Shown piece after piece: positions 1-5,815 of a stretch of DNA of 6,295 bases. Both the position numbers and the translations under genes were made by a program. The number at the start of each line of letters is the position of its first letter. Position 1 is the stretch's first letter. The stretch lies in assembly GCA_050738315.1 (NCBI GenBank), contig JBOHZD010000111.1, positions 1-6,295 on the forward strand, given 5' to 3'. The DNA is from IDS-8 sp050738315 (lineage in GTDB: Bacteria > Pseudomonadota > Gammaproteobacteria > Steroidobacterales > Woeseiaceae). The notes under the pieces are model-generated. The model had not been told where the DNA came from. It saw nothing but the letters and a program-made list of their open reading frames with translations, and made no database searches.

Positions 1-1
1 C

Positions 2-721
2 CTACCGGTCCAGGATCGGCATGAAACCACCATAAATCATCCGTTGGCCGTCGAAGGGCATATTCTCCTTATCCGGCTGCATCCGCGGATCATCCATGAC
101 TCTCTTCCAGCCTTCGTCGCGCGTCGCCTTGTCCGGCCATTCGACCCAGGAATAGACAACCTTTTCGTCGTCCTTCGCCTTCACCGCGCCCTTGTAATCG
201 GTGACCTTGCCGTTCGGGACGTCGTCGGCCCAGGCTTCGACCACTCGGGTCGCGCCATACTCCTTGAACACGTCGGCAGCCTTTTGCGCCATTTCGCGAT
301 AGGCCTGCTTGTTGCCTTCGGGCACCGGGACCAGGTAGCCGTCCAGGTAGCCGCCGCGGTCTCCACCAGTCTCATCGACCATGGACTCGAACCCGCCGAA
401 GATCATCCGCTGGCCGTCGAAGGGCATTGCCGCGCCCATCTCCTTCATGCGCGGGTCGCTCATCATCTTCTCGTTGGCCGCGTCTCGCGCTTGCCTGGAG
501 GGATATTCCATCCATCCGAAGACGACAACCTCGTCCTCCTTCGCCTTCACCGCACGCCTGAAATCGGTCACCTTGCCCTCGGGGACGTCATCGGCCCAGC
601 CCTCGACCACCCGGGTCGCGCCGAATCCCTTGAAGAGCGGCGCCGCTTCGGCCGCGTGCCTGGCGTATGCATCCTTGTTAGCAGCCGGAACTGCGACGAC
701 GAATCCTTCTATGTAGCTCAT
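2..721 (-). CDS. Tandem DUF1428 (YbaA-like) protein, two domains
   Basis: A complete 239-residue protein made of two copies of the DUF1428 domain, the family of E. coli YbaA, whose function is unknown. Domain 1 spans about residues 1-117 and domain 2 about 124-239, joined by a short Gly/Asp-rich linker. Matching motifs recur exactly 122 residues apart: GATRVVE at 34 and 156, WADDVP at 42 and 164, AVKAK at 57 and 179, and MPFDGQRMI at 99 and 221. YbaA-type proteins are usually a single domain of about 117 residues, so this is an internal duplication. The family has a ferredoxin-like fold and is thought to dimerise, so the fusion may act as a built-in dimer (inference). The start is the ATG at 721, which has AGGAG seven bases upstream; an in-frame ATG at 754 lacks this support and would add residues unlike the family. 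No signal peptide or membrane segment is seen, so it is probably cytoplasmic. Confidence 0.93.
   Translation of the reverse strand: MSYIEGFVVAVPAANKDAYARHAAEAAPLFKGFGATRVVEGWADDVPEGKVTDFRRAVKAKEDEVVVFGWMEYPSRQARDAANEKMMSDPRMKEMGAAMPFDGQRMIFGGFESMVDETGGDRGGYLDGYLVPVPEGNKQAYREMAQKAADVFKEYGATRVVEAWADDVPNGKVTDYKGAVKAKDDEKVVYSWVEWPDKATRDEGWKRVMDDPRMQPDKENMPFDGQRMIYGGFMPILDR
36..622. repeat. Intragenic tandem duplication, 366-base unit
   Basis: The two DUF1428 domains are still similar at DNA level with a fixed offset of 366 bases. Positions 36-61 and 402-427 match at 25 of 26 bases, and 196-256 and 562-622 match at 53 of 61 by my count. Less conserved stretches lie between. The constant offset shows an in-frame duplication with little insertion or deletion since. 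Confidence 0.9.
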
Positions 722-1110
722 TGGTCCTCTCCTTCCTCGCTTGCTGCCGATCAACGGGTCTCGGCGGTTGGTGTTTCAAGAATGCGGCAAGCCGATCCGC
801 AACCTTCACCCTTTGCGGAAGCCCGTTTGCTCGTGACGTTTCGGCGACCCTTCGCCGCAATTCGACTTCATTCCAGTAGATCAGGTCAGGAAGGAATGGT
901 TCCGCCCCCGCGGCGCGCTTGCTGCCCGCGGCTGATGAATGCCCGAGATTCCGCGACCCGTTTCACTTTTCCCGGCACCCCGGTGCGGTAAAGTGCCACA
1001 TGCAGAAGCAGCCGCTGGCCCGTTCCATTTTTCACTGCAGCTCGTCGGGGGAATATCCAAAGCATCGCGAATGCTCGTCATGCCCGCCTTCAGCAGTCGG
1101 CATCTGCAGC
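722..1110. other. Intergenic gap, no gene seen
   Basis: This stretch separates the cyclase stop from the DUF1428 start. Reading frames here are Arg/Pro/Ser-rich and resemble no protein I know. The only clear element is the DUF1428 ribosome binding site at 729-733 (minus strand). A CCCGCGG heptamer is repeated at 907-913 and 925-931; its CCGCGG core is self-complementary, so a weak hairpin is possible, but there is no following T-run on either strand. CTGCAGCTC occurs twice, near 1036 and 1106, with no evident role. I could not identify a confident promoter for the DUF1428 gene. Confidence 0.6.
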
Positions 1111-1917
1111 TCAATCGCCCTCGAGCATCGCGATCACTCGCACCGGCCCGCCGGAGCCGCCGGCAATTTTCATCGGCAGCGCGATCACCGTGAACCCGGC
1201 CGCCGGCAGCGCTTCCAGGTTCGCCAGGTTTTCCAGGCCCGACACCTGCTTCGCCGCGGCAATCCGGTGCACCGGAAAATCGCTCGAGCGCCCGTAGTCG
1301 ATGGAGGCAGTGTCCACACCGAGCGCCCGCACTCCCCGTTCGTCGATCAGGAATTGCGCGCCTTCCTCGCCGTAGGACGGAAACGAGAGCTTGCTCGCAT
1401 CGCCCGGCGTGTCGTCGCCGAGGTACGCGCGAACGTCCGGCCAGCGCGCGCTCCAGCCGGTTCTGAGCAACACGATCGCACCTTCGGGAATGGCGCCGTG
1501 CTGCGCCTCGTGCGCCTCCACGTCCGCCAGCGTCAGGCGGTAATCCGAGTTGTCCGACGCCTCTTCGGAGACGTCGATGACCACGGCGGGACCCACCAGG
1601 TCCGACAGCGGCACCTCGTTCACCGCGCGGCCGGCCTCGGAAAAATGGATCGGCGCGTCGATGTGCGTGCCGCCGTGCTCGGCCGTACAGAAAGCGTTCG
1701 CCGAGTAGAACCAGCCGCCTTCGGTTTTACCGCGGGCCAGCCGCTCGAGTTGAAAGCCCCGCGTGTCCGTGGGCCAGTAGACGGTGTCGTCGTCGAAATC
1801 GTGCGTGAGGTCGACGATGTGCATGTCGTCGATCTGCGCCGGGGCGGTGACTCCCGGCGAGCACGCCGTCAGGAGCAGCGGCGCCGTGGCAGTGAGCAGA
1901 AATAGTGCGGGGTGCAT
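1111..1917 (-). CDS. Cyclase family (kynurenine formamidase-like) lipoprotein
   Basis: A 268-residue metal-dependent hydrolase of the cyclase family (PF04199), which includes bacterial kynurenine formamidase KynB and other amide/ester hydrolases. The HxGTHxDxPxH signature is present as HGGTHIDAPIHF (81-92). The residues matching the KynB zinc ligands are all there with the same spacing: H81, H85, D87, H91, H217 and E229. DLTH (36-39) and LRTGWS (151-156) are further family motifs. The N-terminus is a hydrophobic stretch ending in a lipobox, LTAC at 16-19, followed by Ser, which predicts a lipid-anchored periplasmic protein; the n-region carries no Lys or Arg, which is unusual. The start at 1917 is set by AAAGGAGG (1926-1933), eight bases upstream; a longer frame to 2028 lacks such a site. 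The substrate cannot be told: no other tryptophan-pathway gene is in the window. Confidence 0.9.
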   Translation of the reverse strand: MHPALFLLTATAPLLLTACSPGVTAPAQIDDMHIVDLTHDFDDDTVYWPTDTRGFQLERLARGKTEGGWFYSANAFCTAEHGGTHIDAPIHFSEAGRAVNEVPLSDLVGPAVVIDVSEEASDNSDYRLTLADVEAHEAQHGAIPEGAIVLLRTGWSARWPDVRAYLGDDTPGDASKLSFPSYGEEGAQFLIDERGVRALGVDTASIDYGRSSDFPVHRIAAAKQVSGLENLANLEALPAAGFTVIALPMKIAGGSGGPVRVIAMLEGD

Positions 1918-2032
1918 ATCTGTGGCCTCCTTTCTACGGGCTCGAAGGGAATCGTAACGCGACTTTCGGGAGTGCACTTCGGTGACGCTCATAACGACGC
2001 TTAAATTGCAGATTCGCAAGCCAGGCACAACT

Positions 2033-2968
2033 TTATCGAACTGATCGTTCAGGGCGGCGAACGAGGCAATCCGCCAGCAAGGACGAGAGGCCGGCCGGTT
2101 GAATTCCCAGGTCGTAGAAAGTCGCCGTGCGCCCGGTCACGACGTTGTCGCTCTCCATCAGGATGACCTGGTCGCGGGTCAAGGGCGGTGAAGGCAGCGC
2201 CGCCAGCACGGCGCCCAGCGTCTTCCAGAGCGCAAACGGCACCGGCACCAGCAGCCGGCGTCGCCCCAGGTGCACCATGACCATTTCCAGGATTCGGCGA
2301 TAGCTCAATACTTCTGCGCCGCCCAGTTCGAAGGCGGGTGGCCTCTGGTTTCGATCCTCGATGATTTTCGCCACGGCGGCGGCTACATCGTTCACGAAAA
2401 CCGGTTGCAGACGCGTTTCGCCGTGGCCGAAAAGCGGCACGATTGGGAACCGCGTTACCTCCTCGATCGCCGTCAGGAATCGATCGTCGCGGCCGAACAC
2501 GACGCTCGGCCGTACCACGACGCTGTGCTCGAACACGTCGCGGACGGCTTGCTCGCCCCGCGCCCGGGCGCGTACGAACGCGGAAGGCGAAGCTGCGTCC
2601 ACGCCGAGGCCGGAGATGTGCACCAGAACGTCCGCGCCCGCCTCGCGGGCGCAGCGGGCGACGCGCGCCGCGCCTTCGATGTGCACGGCGTCGAACGTCG
2701 CTCGCCCCTTCTCGACATAAAGGGAGGCGGCGTTGACAACGGCGGATGCGCCTTCGACGGCGCGATTGACCGACGGCTCGTCCGTGACATCGGCCATGAC
2801 GTGACTGATTGGCTCGTCGCTTGCGCGCGGGGTTTCGTGCGGTGCGTTCCGGGTCGCGATACGCGCGTTGAATCCTGCCGCGACCACAGCGCGCACGATT
2901 CCGCTGCCGAGGAATCCTGTGCCGCCAAAAATTGTAACCGTCGCCATGCTCGCTTTGACTGACCGCAT
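2033..2968 (-). CDS. NDUFA9-like NAD(P)-binding atypical SDR protein
   Basis: A 311-residue extended Rossmann-fold protein of the atypical short-chain dehydrogenase class, closest in feel to the 'complex I NDUFA9 subunit family' or NAD(P)H-binding epimerase-like proteins. The nucleotide-binding loop GGTGFLGSG lies near the N-terminus. Family landmarks follow: VNAASLYVEKG, HVEG-like VHIEGAARVA, VRPSVVFGRDDRF, RLQPVFVNDVA, and a C-terminal LLVPVPFAL and PPLTRDQV. The usual YxxxK catalytic pair is replaced by Phe and Arg (F131 and R135 from this start; 124 and 128 from the next), so classical SDR redox chemistry is doubtful. Start: ATG 2968 has GGAAG six bases upstream; ATG 2947, seven codons later, begins right at the Rossmann strand but has only a weak AAAGCGAG. 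Both are possible. It follows the sigma/decarboxylase relic on the same strand, a context typical of ECF41 target genes. Confidence 0.88.
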   Translation of the reverse strand: MRSVKASMATVTIFGGTGFLGSGIVRAVVAAGFNARIATRNAPHETPRASDEPISHVMADVTDEPSVNRAVEGASAVVNAASLYVEKGRATFDAVHIEGAARVARCAREAGADVLVHISGLGVDAASPSAFVRARARGEQAVRDVFEHSVVVRPSVVFGRDDRFLTAIEEVTRFPIVPLFGHGETRLQPVFVNDVAAAVAKIIEDRNQRPPAFELGGAEVLSYRRILEMVMVHLGRRRLLVPVPFALWKTLGAVLAALPSPPLTRDQVILMESDNVVTGRTATFYDLGIQPAGLSSLLADCLVRRPERSVR

Positions 2969-3128
2969 TGCTCACTTCCAGCGCCGGGATGGACGACAAA
3001 CTCTCGTCAGCGATTCTTAAATGTCCTGCGCGCCTTCCAGATGCACTTCCGAGGAAACGAATCGGCAGCGATCCCGTTCAGACGTTACTCGACACAGACC
3101 CACGAACCGCCGGACTCGCTGCCTGATG

Positions 3129-3206
3129 GACGCGGTTCCAGCCGTTGATCGCGACCACCGCCAGCGTGAGATTCACCAGTTCCTCCTCGCTAAAATGCTC
3201 GCGCAC
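3129..3206 (-). pseudogene. Carboxymuconolactone decarboxylase family relic, C-terminal piece
   Basis: About 26 codons on the minus strand read VREHFSEEELVNLTLAV followed by VAINGWNRV. This is the conserved C-terminal region of carboxymuconolactone decarboxylase / AhpD-like proteins, in which a Ser-Asp/Glu-Glu-Glu stretch precedes an 'alanine/isoleucine-Asn-x-Trp-Asn-Arg' motif. The N-terminal part with the CxxC-type active site is absent. Similarity stops abruptly after NRV at 3129, before the family's usual final segment, and the frame runs on to a stop at 3078-3080. The upstream end is joined directly to the sigma factor relic in another frame. With both ends lost and no start of its own, it is a remnant and not a working gene. 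The family assignment comes from recalled motifs. Confidence 0.72.
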
Positions 3207-3207
3207 C

Positions 3208-3330
3208 GAGCCATGGCCCTTTATACCGCTCGCGCTCGGTGCGCAGCTGCCGCAAGCGGTCGATGCAGAGCTGCGTGGTCGTCGTGACCAGCCACGCCTG
3301 CGGCGCGCGTACAGCCTCAGTGCGCTCGCC
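3208..3330 (-). pseudogene. ECF41/SigJ-type sigma factor relic, internal fragment
   Basis: About 41 codons on the minus strand read GERTEAVRAPQAWLVTTTT, then QLCIDRLRQLRTERERY, then KGPWL. This is sigma-70 region 2 of ECF41/SigJ-like sigma factors: 'x-R-x-P-x-A-W/Y-L' followed by 'T-x-L-C-x-D-x-L-R-x-x-R-x-x-R-E-x-Y-x-G-P-W-L-P'. The piece breaks off after GPWL, where 'PEP' would normally follow, at the joint with the decarboxylase relic. Sequence upstream of 3330 in the same frame is not recognisable as the sigma N-terminus, and region 4 and the C-terminal SnoaL-like domain are absent. It cannot act as a sigma factor. No start codon with a ribosome binding site is apparent. Confidence 0.75.
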
Positions 3331-3411
3331 GCTCCCGATCCGGTCGTCATAACGACCGACCCGGACTTTCGGATTGACCGGCGGCAGGGCCGTCGAGTGA
3401 TTCTGTGTGTC

Positions 3412-3463
3412 ACCCCCTCTTGAGCAGTCGACATCCTCGGGTAATTGCGGTTGCTCAAGGGGT
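3412..3463. repeat. Imperfect inverted repeat at the 3' end of the UPF0158 gene
   Basis: The arm at 3414-3426 (CCCC, two unpaired bases, TTGAGCA) pairs with TGCTCAAGGGG at 3452-3462, giving 7 + 4 base pairs with a two-base bulge and a 25-base loop. The UPF0158 stop codon (3455-3457) lies inside one arm. A hairpin at the end of this transcript is possible. There is no downstream T-run on the minus strand, so calling it an intrinsic terminator is not justified. Confidence 0.5.
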
Positions 3464-3952
3464 CTGCGGTTTCTGCCGTTCGGGCCGCTCGATCTCGAGC
3501 CCGTTGGATTCACCCCACTCGACGAGCGCCTCCACCTCCCTCCTGTCACTCCAGGCGTACCACTGTTCGAGCAAGCCTTGCTCTTCCAGGAAGGCCTTGA
3601 AGCGGCCGTATGCGCCCTTGCGGCGGAAAATACCGCGAACGTGATCGTAGTGTTGCGGCAGGAACTCCTCCGCGAATTCGTAGACAAGCTGGTTCCCGAG
3701 ATCCAGGTCGTACTTGCCCGGCACCGCCACGTACTTCTTCTCGTCGAGAACATCGTCCGGGACTTCTTCCAGGGCGTCCATCGTTCCCGGATCGTCTGAT
3801 ACCCAATAGATCTTTCCGGTTTCCCGACAGATGTAGGCTCCAGCATCCATCATGCTGTCGGAAACCCATTGCATGGCCATCACCAGGTCATCGGCTTTTA
3901 CGGTCGGCACGTCCAATACTCCCTCTGCGCACAGGCATAATAGCAAGGCCAT
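3455..3952 (-). CDS. UPF0158 family protein
   Basis: A 165-residue protein of the uncharacterised family UPF0158 (PF03682), with no known activity. Family features visible in order are: an opening helix (VKADDLVMAMQWV, 18-30), a conserved strand pair (AYICRETGKIYWVSDD, 39-54), the YVAVPGKYDLDLG block (74-86), FRRKGAYGRFK (109-119) and LLEQWYAW (127-134). The protein is acidic and apparently cytoplasmic. Two starts are credible. ATG 3952 has GGAGG seven bases upstream, which I chose. GTG 3910 has GAGGGAG eight bases upstream, and its product would begin with VPTVKADD, close to where family similarity starts. The extra 14 residues of the longer form are hydrophobic and Cys-rich. The gene stands alone: the next gene upstream is divergent, and downstream lies the relic region. 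Confidence 0.88.
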   Translation of the reverse strand: MALLLCLCAEGVLDVPTVKADDLVMAMQWVSDSMMDAGAYICRETGKIYWVSDDPGTMDALEEVPDDVLDEKKYVAVPGKYDLDLGNQLVYEFAEEFLPQHYDHVRGIFRRKGAYGRFKAFLEEQGLLEQWYAWSDRREVEALVEWGESNGLEIERPERQKPQTP

Positions 3953-3964
3953 TTTCCCGCCTCC

Positions 3965-4370
3965 ACAGGGTCGTGTTTGCGAATGCTTCTACGACGATGT
4001 TTGGCGGCACGTCGATCGCTGTCGAGCATCGCGCGTTTACGATCGCGACTTCGCTCGCGCGCTCTCGACGTGCCGTCGGCCGGTTTTGTGTCAGTATGAC
4101 GCAACGGCATAGCGCCTGAGCGTAGCGATCGTCGGTGAATGTTTTCTTCCGTTTGGATGAGGATTTCGGACAGGGCCCCTTCGAGATCGTCGACAACTTC
4201 GACGTCGAGGCGCATCGAGACCATTCGGCTCGAGATCGCCGATAATCAGGGCAGTAAACGGATTGCCGCCGCAAGCGAGCTGTAGTACATAGCCGATTCG
4301 ACCAGGGGAGCCGCGGGTGAGCGTTCGCACGCGTTGCTCGGCTACCCGGACGAGTTTCCGGTTGCCACCG
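3965..4370. other. Divergent intergenic gap between UPF0158 gene and permease
   Basis: This stretch lies between the divergently read UPF0158 and permease genes and must hold both promoters if both are transcribed from here. No gene is convincing. A minus-strand frame from ATG 4215 opens with MRLDVEVVDDLEGALSEIL and continues into an Arg-rich, unprotein-like tail overlapping the UPF0158 gene; another minus frame upstream (about 4240-4300) contains YVLQLACGGNPFTALIIGDL. These may be frameshifted pieces of one decayed gene, but I recognise neither. A weak plus-strand promoter-like pair, TTGCCG at 4263 and TACATA at 4286 with 17 bases between, is too poor to call. Confidence 0.5.
4086..4104. repeat. 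Short operator-like dyad
   Basis: TTGTGTCA (4086-4093) and TGACGCAA (4097-4104) form an inverted repeat with 7 of 8 matching positions around a three-base spacer. Its size and symmetry suit a dimeric regulator, and it lies between two divergent genes. No regulator gene is in the window, so the role is inferred only from shape and place. Confidence 0.35.
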
Positions 4371-4384
4371 AACAAGGAGAAGAT

Positions 4385-5800
4385 ATGGCGACGCTGATGC
4401 AACGATCGTTCCGGCGCAAGCCGGTCAGGGCGATGACCGACGAGACCGGCACCGACCGTGGCGGCGGTGAGCTGGTCCGGTCAATCGGGCTGTTCCAGCT
4501 GTCCATGATCGGTATCGGTGGCACCATCGGCACCGGCATCTTCTTCGTGCTGTCCGAGACCGTGCCGGTGGCCGGCCCCGCGGTCATCTGGTCGTTCGTG
4601 ATCGCCGGCGTGGTCGCGGCACTGACCGCGGTGTGCTACGCGGAGCTGGCGAGCGCAGTGCCGGTGTCCGGGTCGTCCTACTCCTACGCGTACGCGACTC
4701 TCGGCGAGGTCGTCGCGATCGGCGTGGCCGCCTGCCTGCTGCTGGAGTACGGGGTCGCCTCGGCCGCGGTGGCGGTCGGTTGGTCGCAGTACGTCAACCA
4801 GCTGTGCAACAACGTGTTCGGGGTCGCGATCCCGGACGCGCTGTCGAACGCCCCGGAGCAAGGCGGCGTGATCAACCTGCCCGCGGTGGTGCTGGTGGTG
4901 CTGTGCGCGCTGCTGCTCATTCGCGGCACGAGCGAATCGGCCACCGTCAACGCGATCATGGTGCTGATCAAGCTGGCCGTGCTGCTGCTGTTCATCGTGG
5001 TCGGCTCGTTCGGTTGGAACAGCGACAACCTGGCCCATTTCGCGCCCTACGGTTTCACCGGCGTCGTCAGCGCAACCGGGTTGATCTTCTTCACCTTCAT
5101 CGGCCTGGACGCGGTGTCGACGGCCGGTGAGGAGGTCAAGAATCCGCGGCGGACGATGCCGATGGCCATCCTGATCGCGCTGGCGGTGGTCACCGCGTTC
5201 TACGTGCTGGTGGCCATCGTCGCGGTGGCGGCGCAGCCGATGGCGGAGTTCGAGGGCCAGAGGGCCGGCCTCGCGGCGATCCTGCAGGACGTCACCGGGT
5301 CAACCTGGCCGGGCACCATTCTGGCCGCGGGCGCAATCGTCTCGATCTTCAGCGTGACCCTGGTGACGATGTATGGCCAGACCCGAATCCTGTTCGCCAT
5401 CGGGCGTGACGGGATGCTGCCGGAGTTCTTCCATACGGTGAACCCCCGCACTCGTACCCCGGTGCGCAACACCATCCTGGTCGCCGTCGTGGTGGGGTTG
5501 CTGGCCGGGCTCATCCCGATCAACTTCCTGGCCGAGATGACCAGCATCGGGACGCTGGTGGCGTTCCTGGTCGTCTCGATCGGCGTAATCGTGCTTCGCC
5601 GCACCGCACCCGACCTGCCGCGCGGGTTCAAGGTGCCGGGCTACCCGGTGACTCCGATCCTCTCCATCCTGGGCTGCCTGTGGATCATCATCGGACTTCG
5701 TTGGATCACCATCGAGGTGTTCTTGATCTGGGTGGCGGTGGTCCTGGTCTGGTACTTCGCCTACGGCATCCGCCACTCCCACCTCAACGACGCTGTTTGA
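4385..5800 (+). CDS. APC-superfamily amino acid permease (cationic amino acid transporter-like)
   Basis: A 471-residue inner-membrane transporter of the amino acid-polyamine-organocation superfamily, resembling the cationic amino acid transporter branch (YfnA and actinobacterial permeases). It should carry amino acids inward by H+ symport or exchange; the exact substrate cannot be read. IGGTIGTGIF (44-53) is the unwound TM1 segment that holds the substrate backbone. CYAELASAVPVSGSSYSYAY (84-103) is the family's TM3 entry, and FFTFIGLDAVSTAGEEVKNP (235-254) is TM6 and the following loop. About twelve hydrophobic segments are visible, ending in an aromatic TM12 near 445-462. The start at 4385 is set by AAGGAG (4374-4379) five bases upstream; a frame opening at 4334 would add 17 unlikely residues. 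Codons are strongly G/C-ending with much GTG and CTG, unlike the minus-strand genes, and the wording of the protein recalls mycobacterial homologues, which suggests acquisition. Confidence 0.93.
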   Translation: MATLMQRSFRRKPVRAMTDETGTDRGGGELVRSIGLFQLSMIGIGGTIGTGIFFVLSETVPVAGPAVIWSFVIAGVVAALTAVCYAELASAVPVSGSSYSYAYATLGEVVAIGVAACLLLEYGVASAAVAVGWSQYVNQLCNNVFGVAIPDALSNAPEQGGVINLPAVVLVVLCALLLIRGTSESATVNAIMVLIKLAVLLLFIVVGSFGWNSDNLAHFAPYGFTGVVSATGLIFFTFIGLDAVSTAGEEVKNPRRTMPMAILIALAVVTAFYVLVAIVAVAAQPMAEFEGQRAGLAAILQDVTGSTWPGTILAAGAIVSIFSVTLVTMYGQTRILFAIGRDGMLPEFFHTVNPRTRTPVRNTILVAVVVGLLAGLIPINFLAEMTSIGTLVAFLVVSIGVIVLRRTAPDLPRGFKVPGYPVTPILSILGCLWIIIGLRWITIEVFLIWVAVVLVWYFAYGIRHSHLNDAV

Positions 5801-5815
5801 GACCGGAAGATGCTG

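Larger units (their letters stand above)
2969..3454. other. Intergenic region holding gene wreckage
   Basis: Between the UPF0158 stop and the NDUFA9-like start there is no intact gene. The centre holds the two relics described separately. On either side, 2969-3128 and 3331-3411, I recognise no coding sequence. A 7-base inverted repeat, GAACCGC at 3104-3110 and GCGGTTC at 3132-3138, brackets the end of decarboxylase similarity. I searched for the ECF41 promoter pattern (TGTCACA with CGTC about 16 bases on) on the minus strand ahead of the relic and did not find it. Confidence 0.65.

Noticed and set aside
907..931. CCCGCGG repeated 18 bases apart, as a possible terminator of the cyclase gene
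   Set aside because: It lies about 180 bases beyond the stop, the pairing is short and no T-run follows; GC-rich DNA produces such repeats often.
44..991. Long plus-strand open frame (315 codons) across the DUF1428 gene
   Set aside because: It is antisense to a clear two-domain gene, has a His/Arg/Leu-rich composition typical of the complementary strand of GC-rich DNA, and matches no family I know.
881..1114. Small minus-strand open frame of 77 codons downstream of the cyclase
   Set aside because: No ribosome binding site, low-complexity Ser/Arg/Gly composition and no recognisable similarity.
919..1905. Long plus-strand open frame (328 codons) opposite the cyclase gene
   Set aside because: It is the complement of the cyclase coding strand, rich in Arg and His, with no ribosome binding site or domain.
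2049..2999. Minus-strand open frame of 316 codons overlapping the NDUFA9-like gene
   Set aside because: It is a frame-shifted shadow, extremely Arg-rich, while the other frame has all the Rossmann-fold landmarks.
3408..3414. TGTCACC on the plus strand, similar to the ECF41 -35 element TGTCACA
   Set aside because: It lies on the wrong strand for the relic genes and has no CGTC at the expected distance, so no ECF41 promoter is claimed.
4263..4291. Promoter-like TTGCCG, 17 bases, TACATA ahead of the permease
   Set aside because: The spacing is good but only about half of the consensus positions match, and such matches are expected by chance.
4481..5038. Minus-strand open frame opposite the permease
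   Set aside because: His/Asp/Gln/Arg-rich antisense product of a GC-rich membrane protein gene with no independent support.
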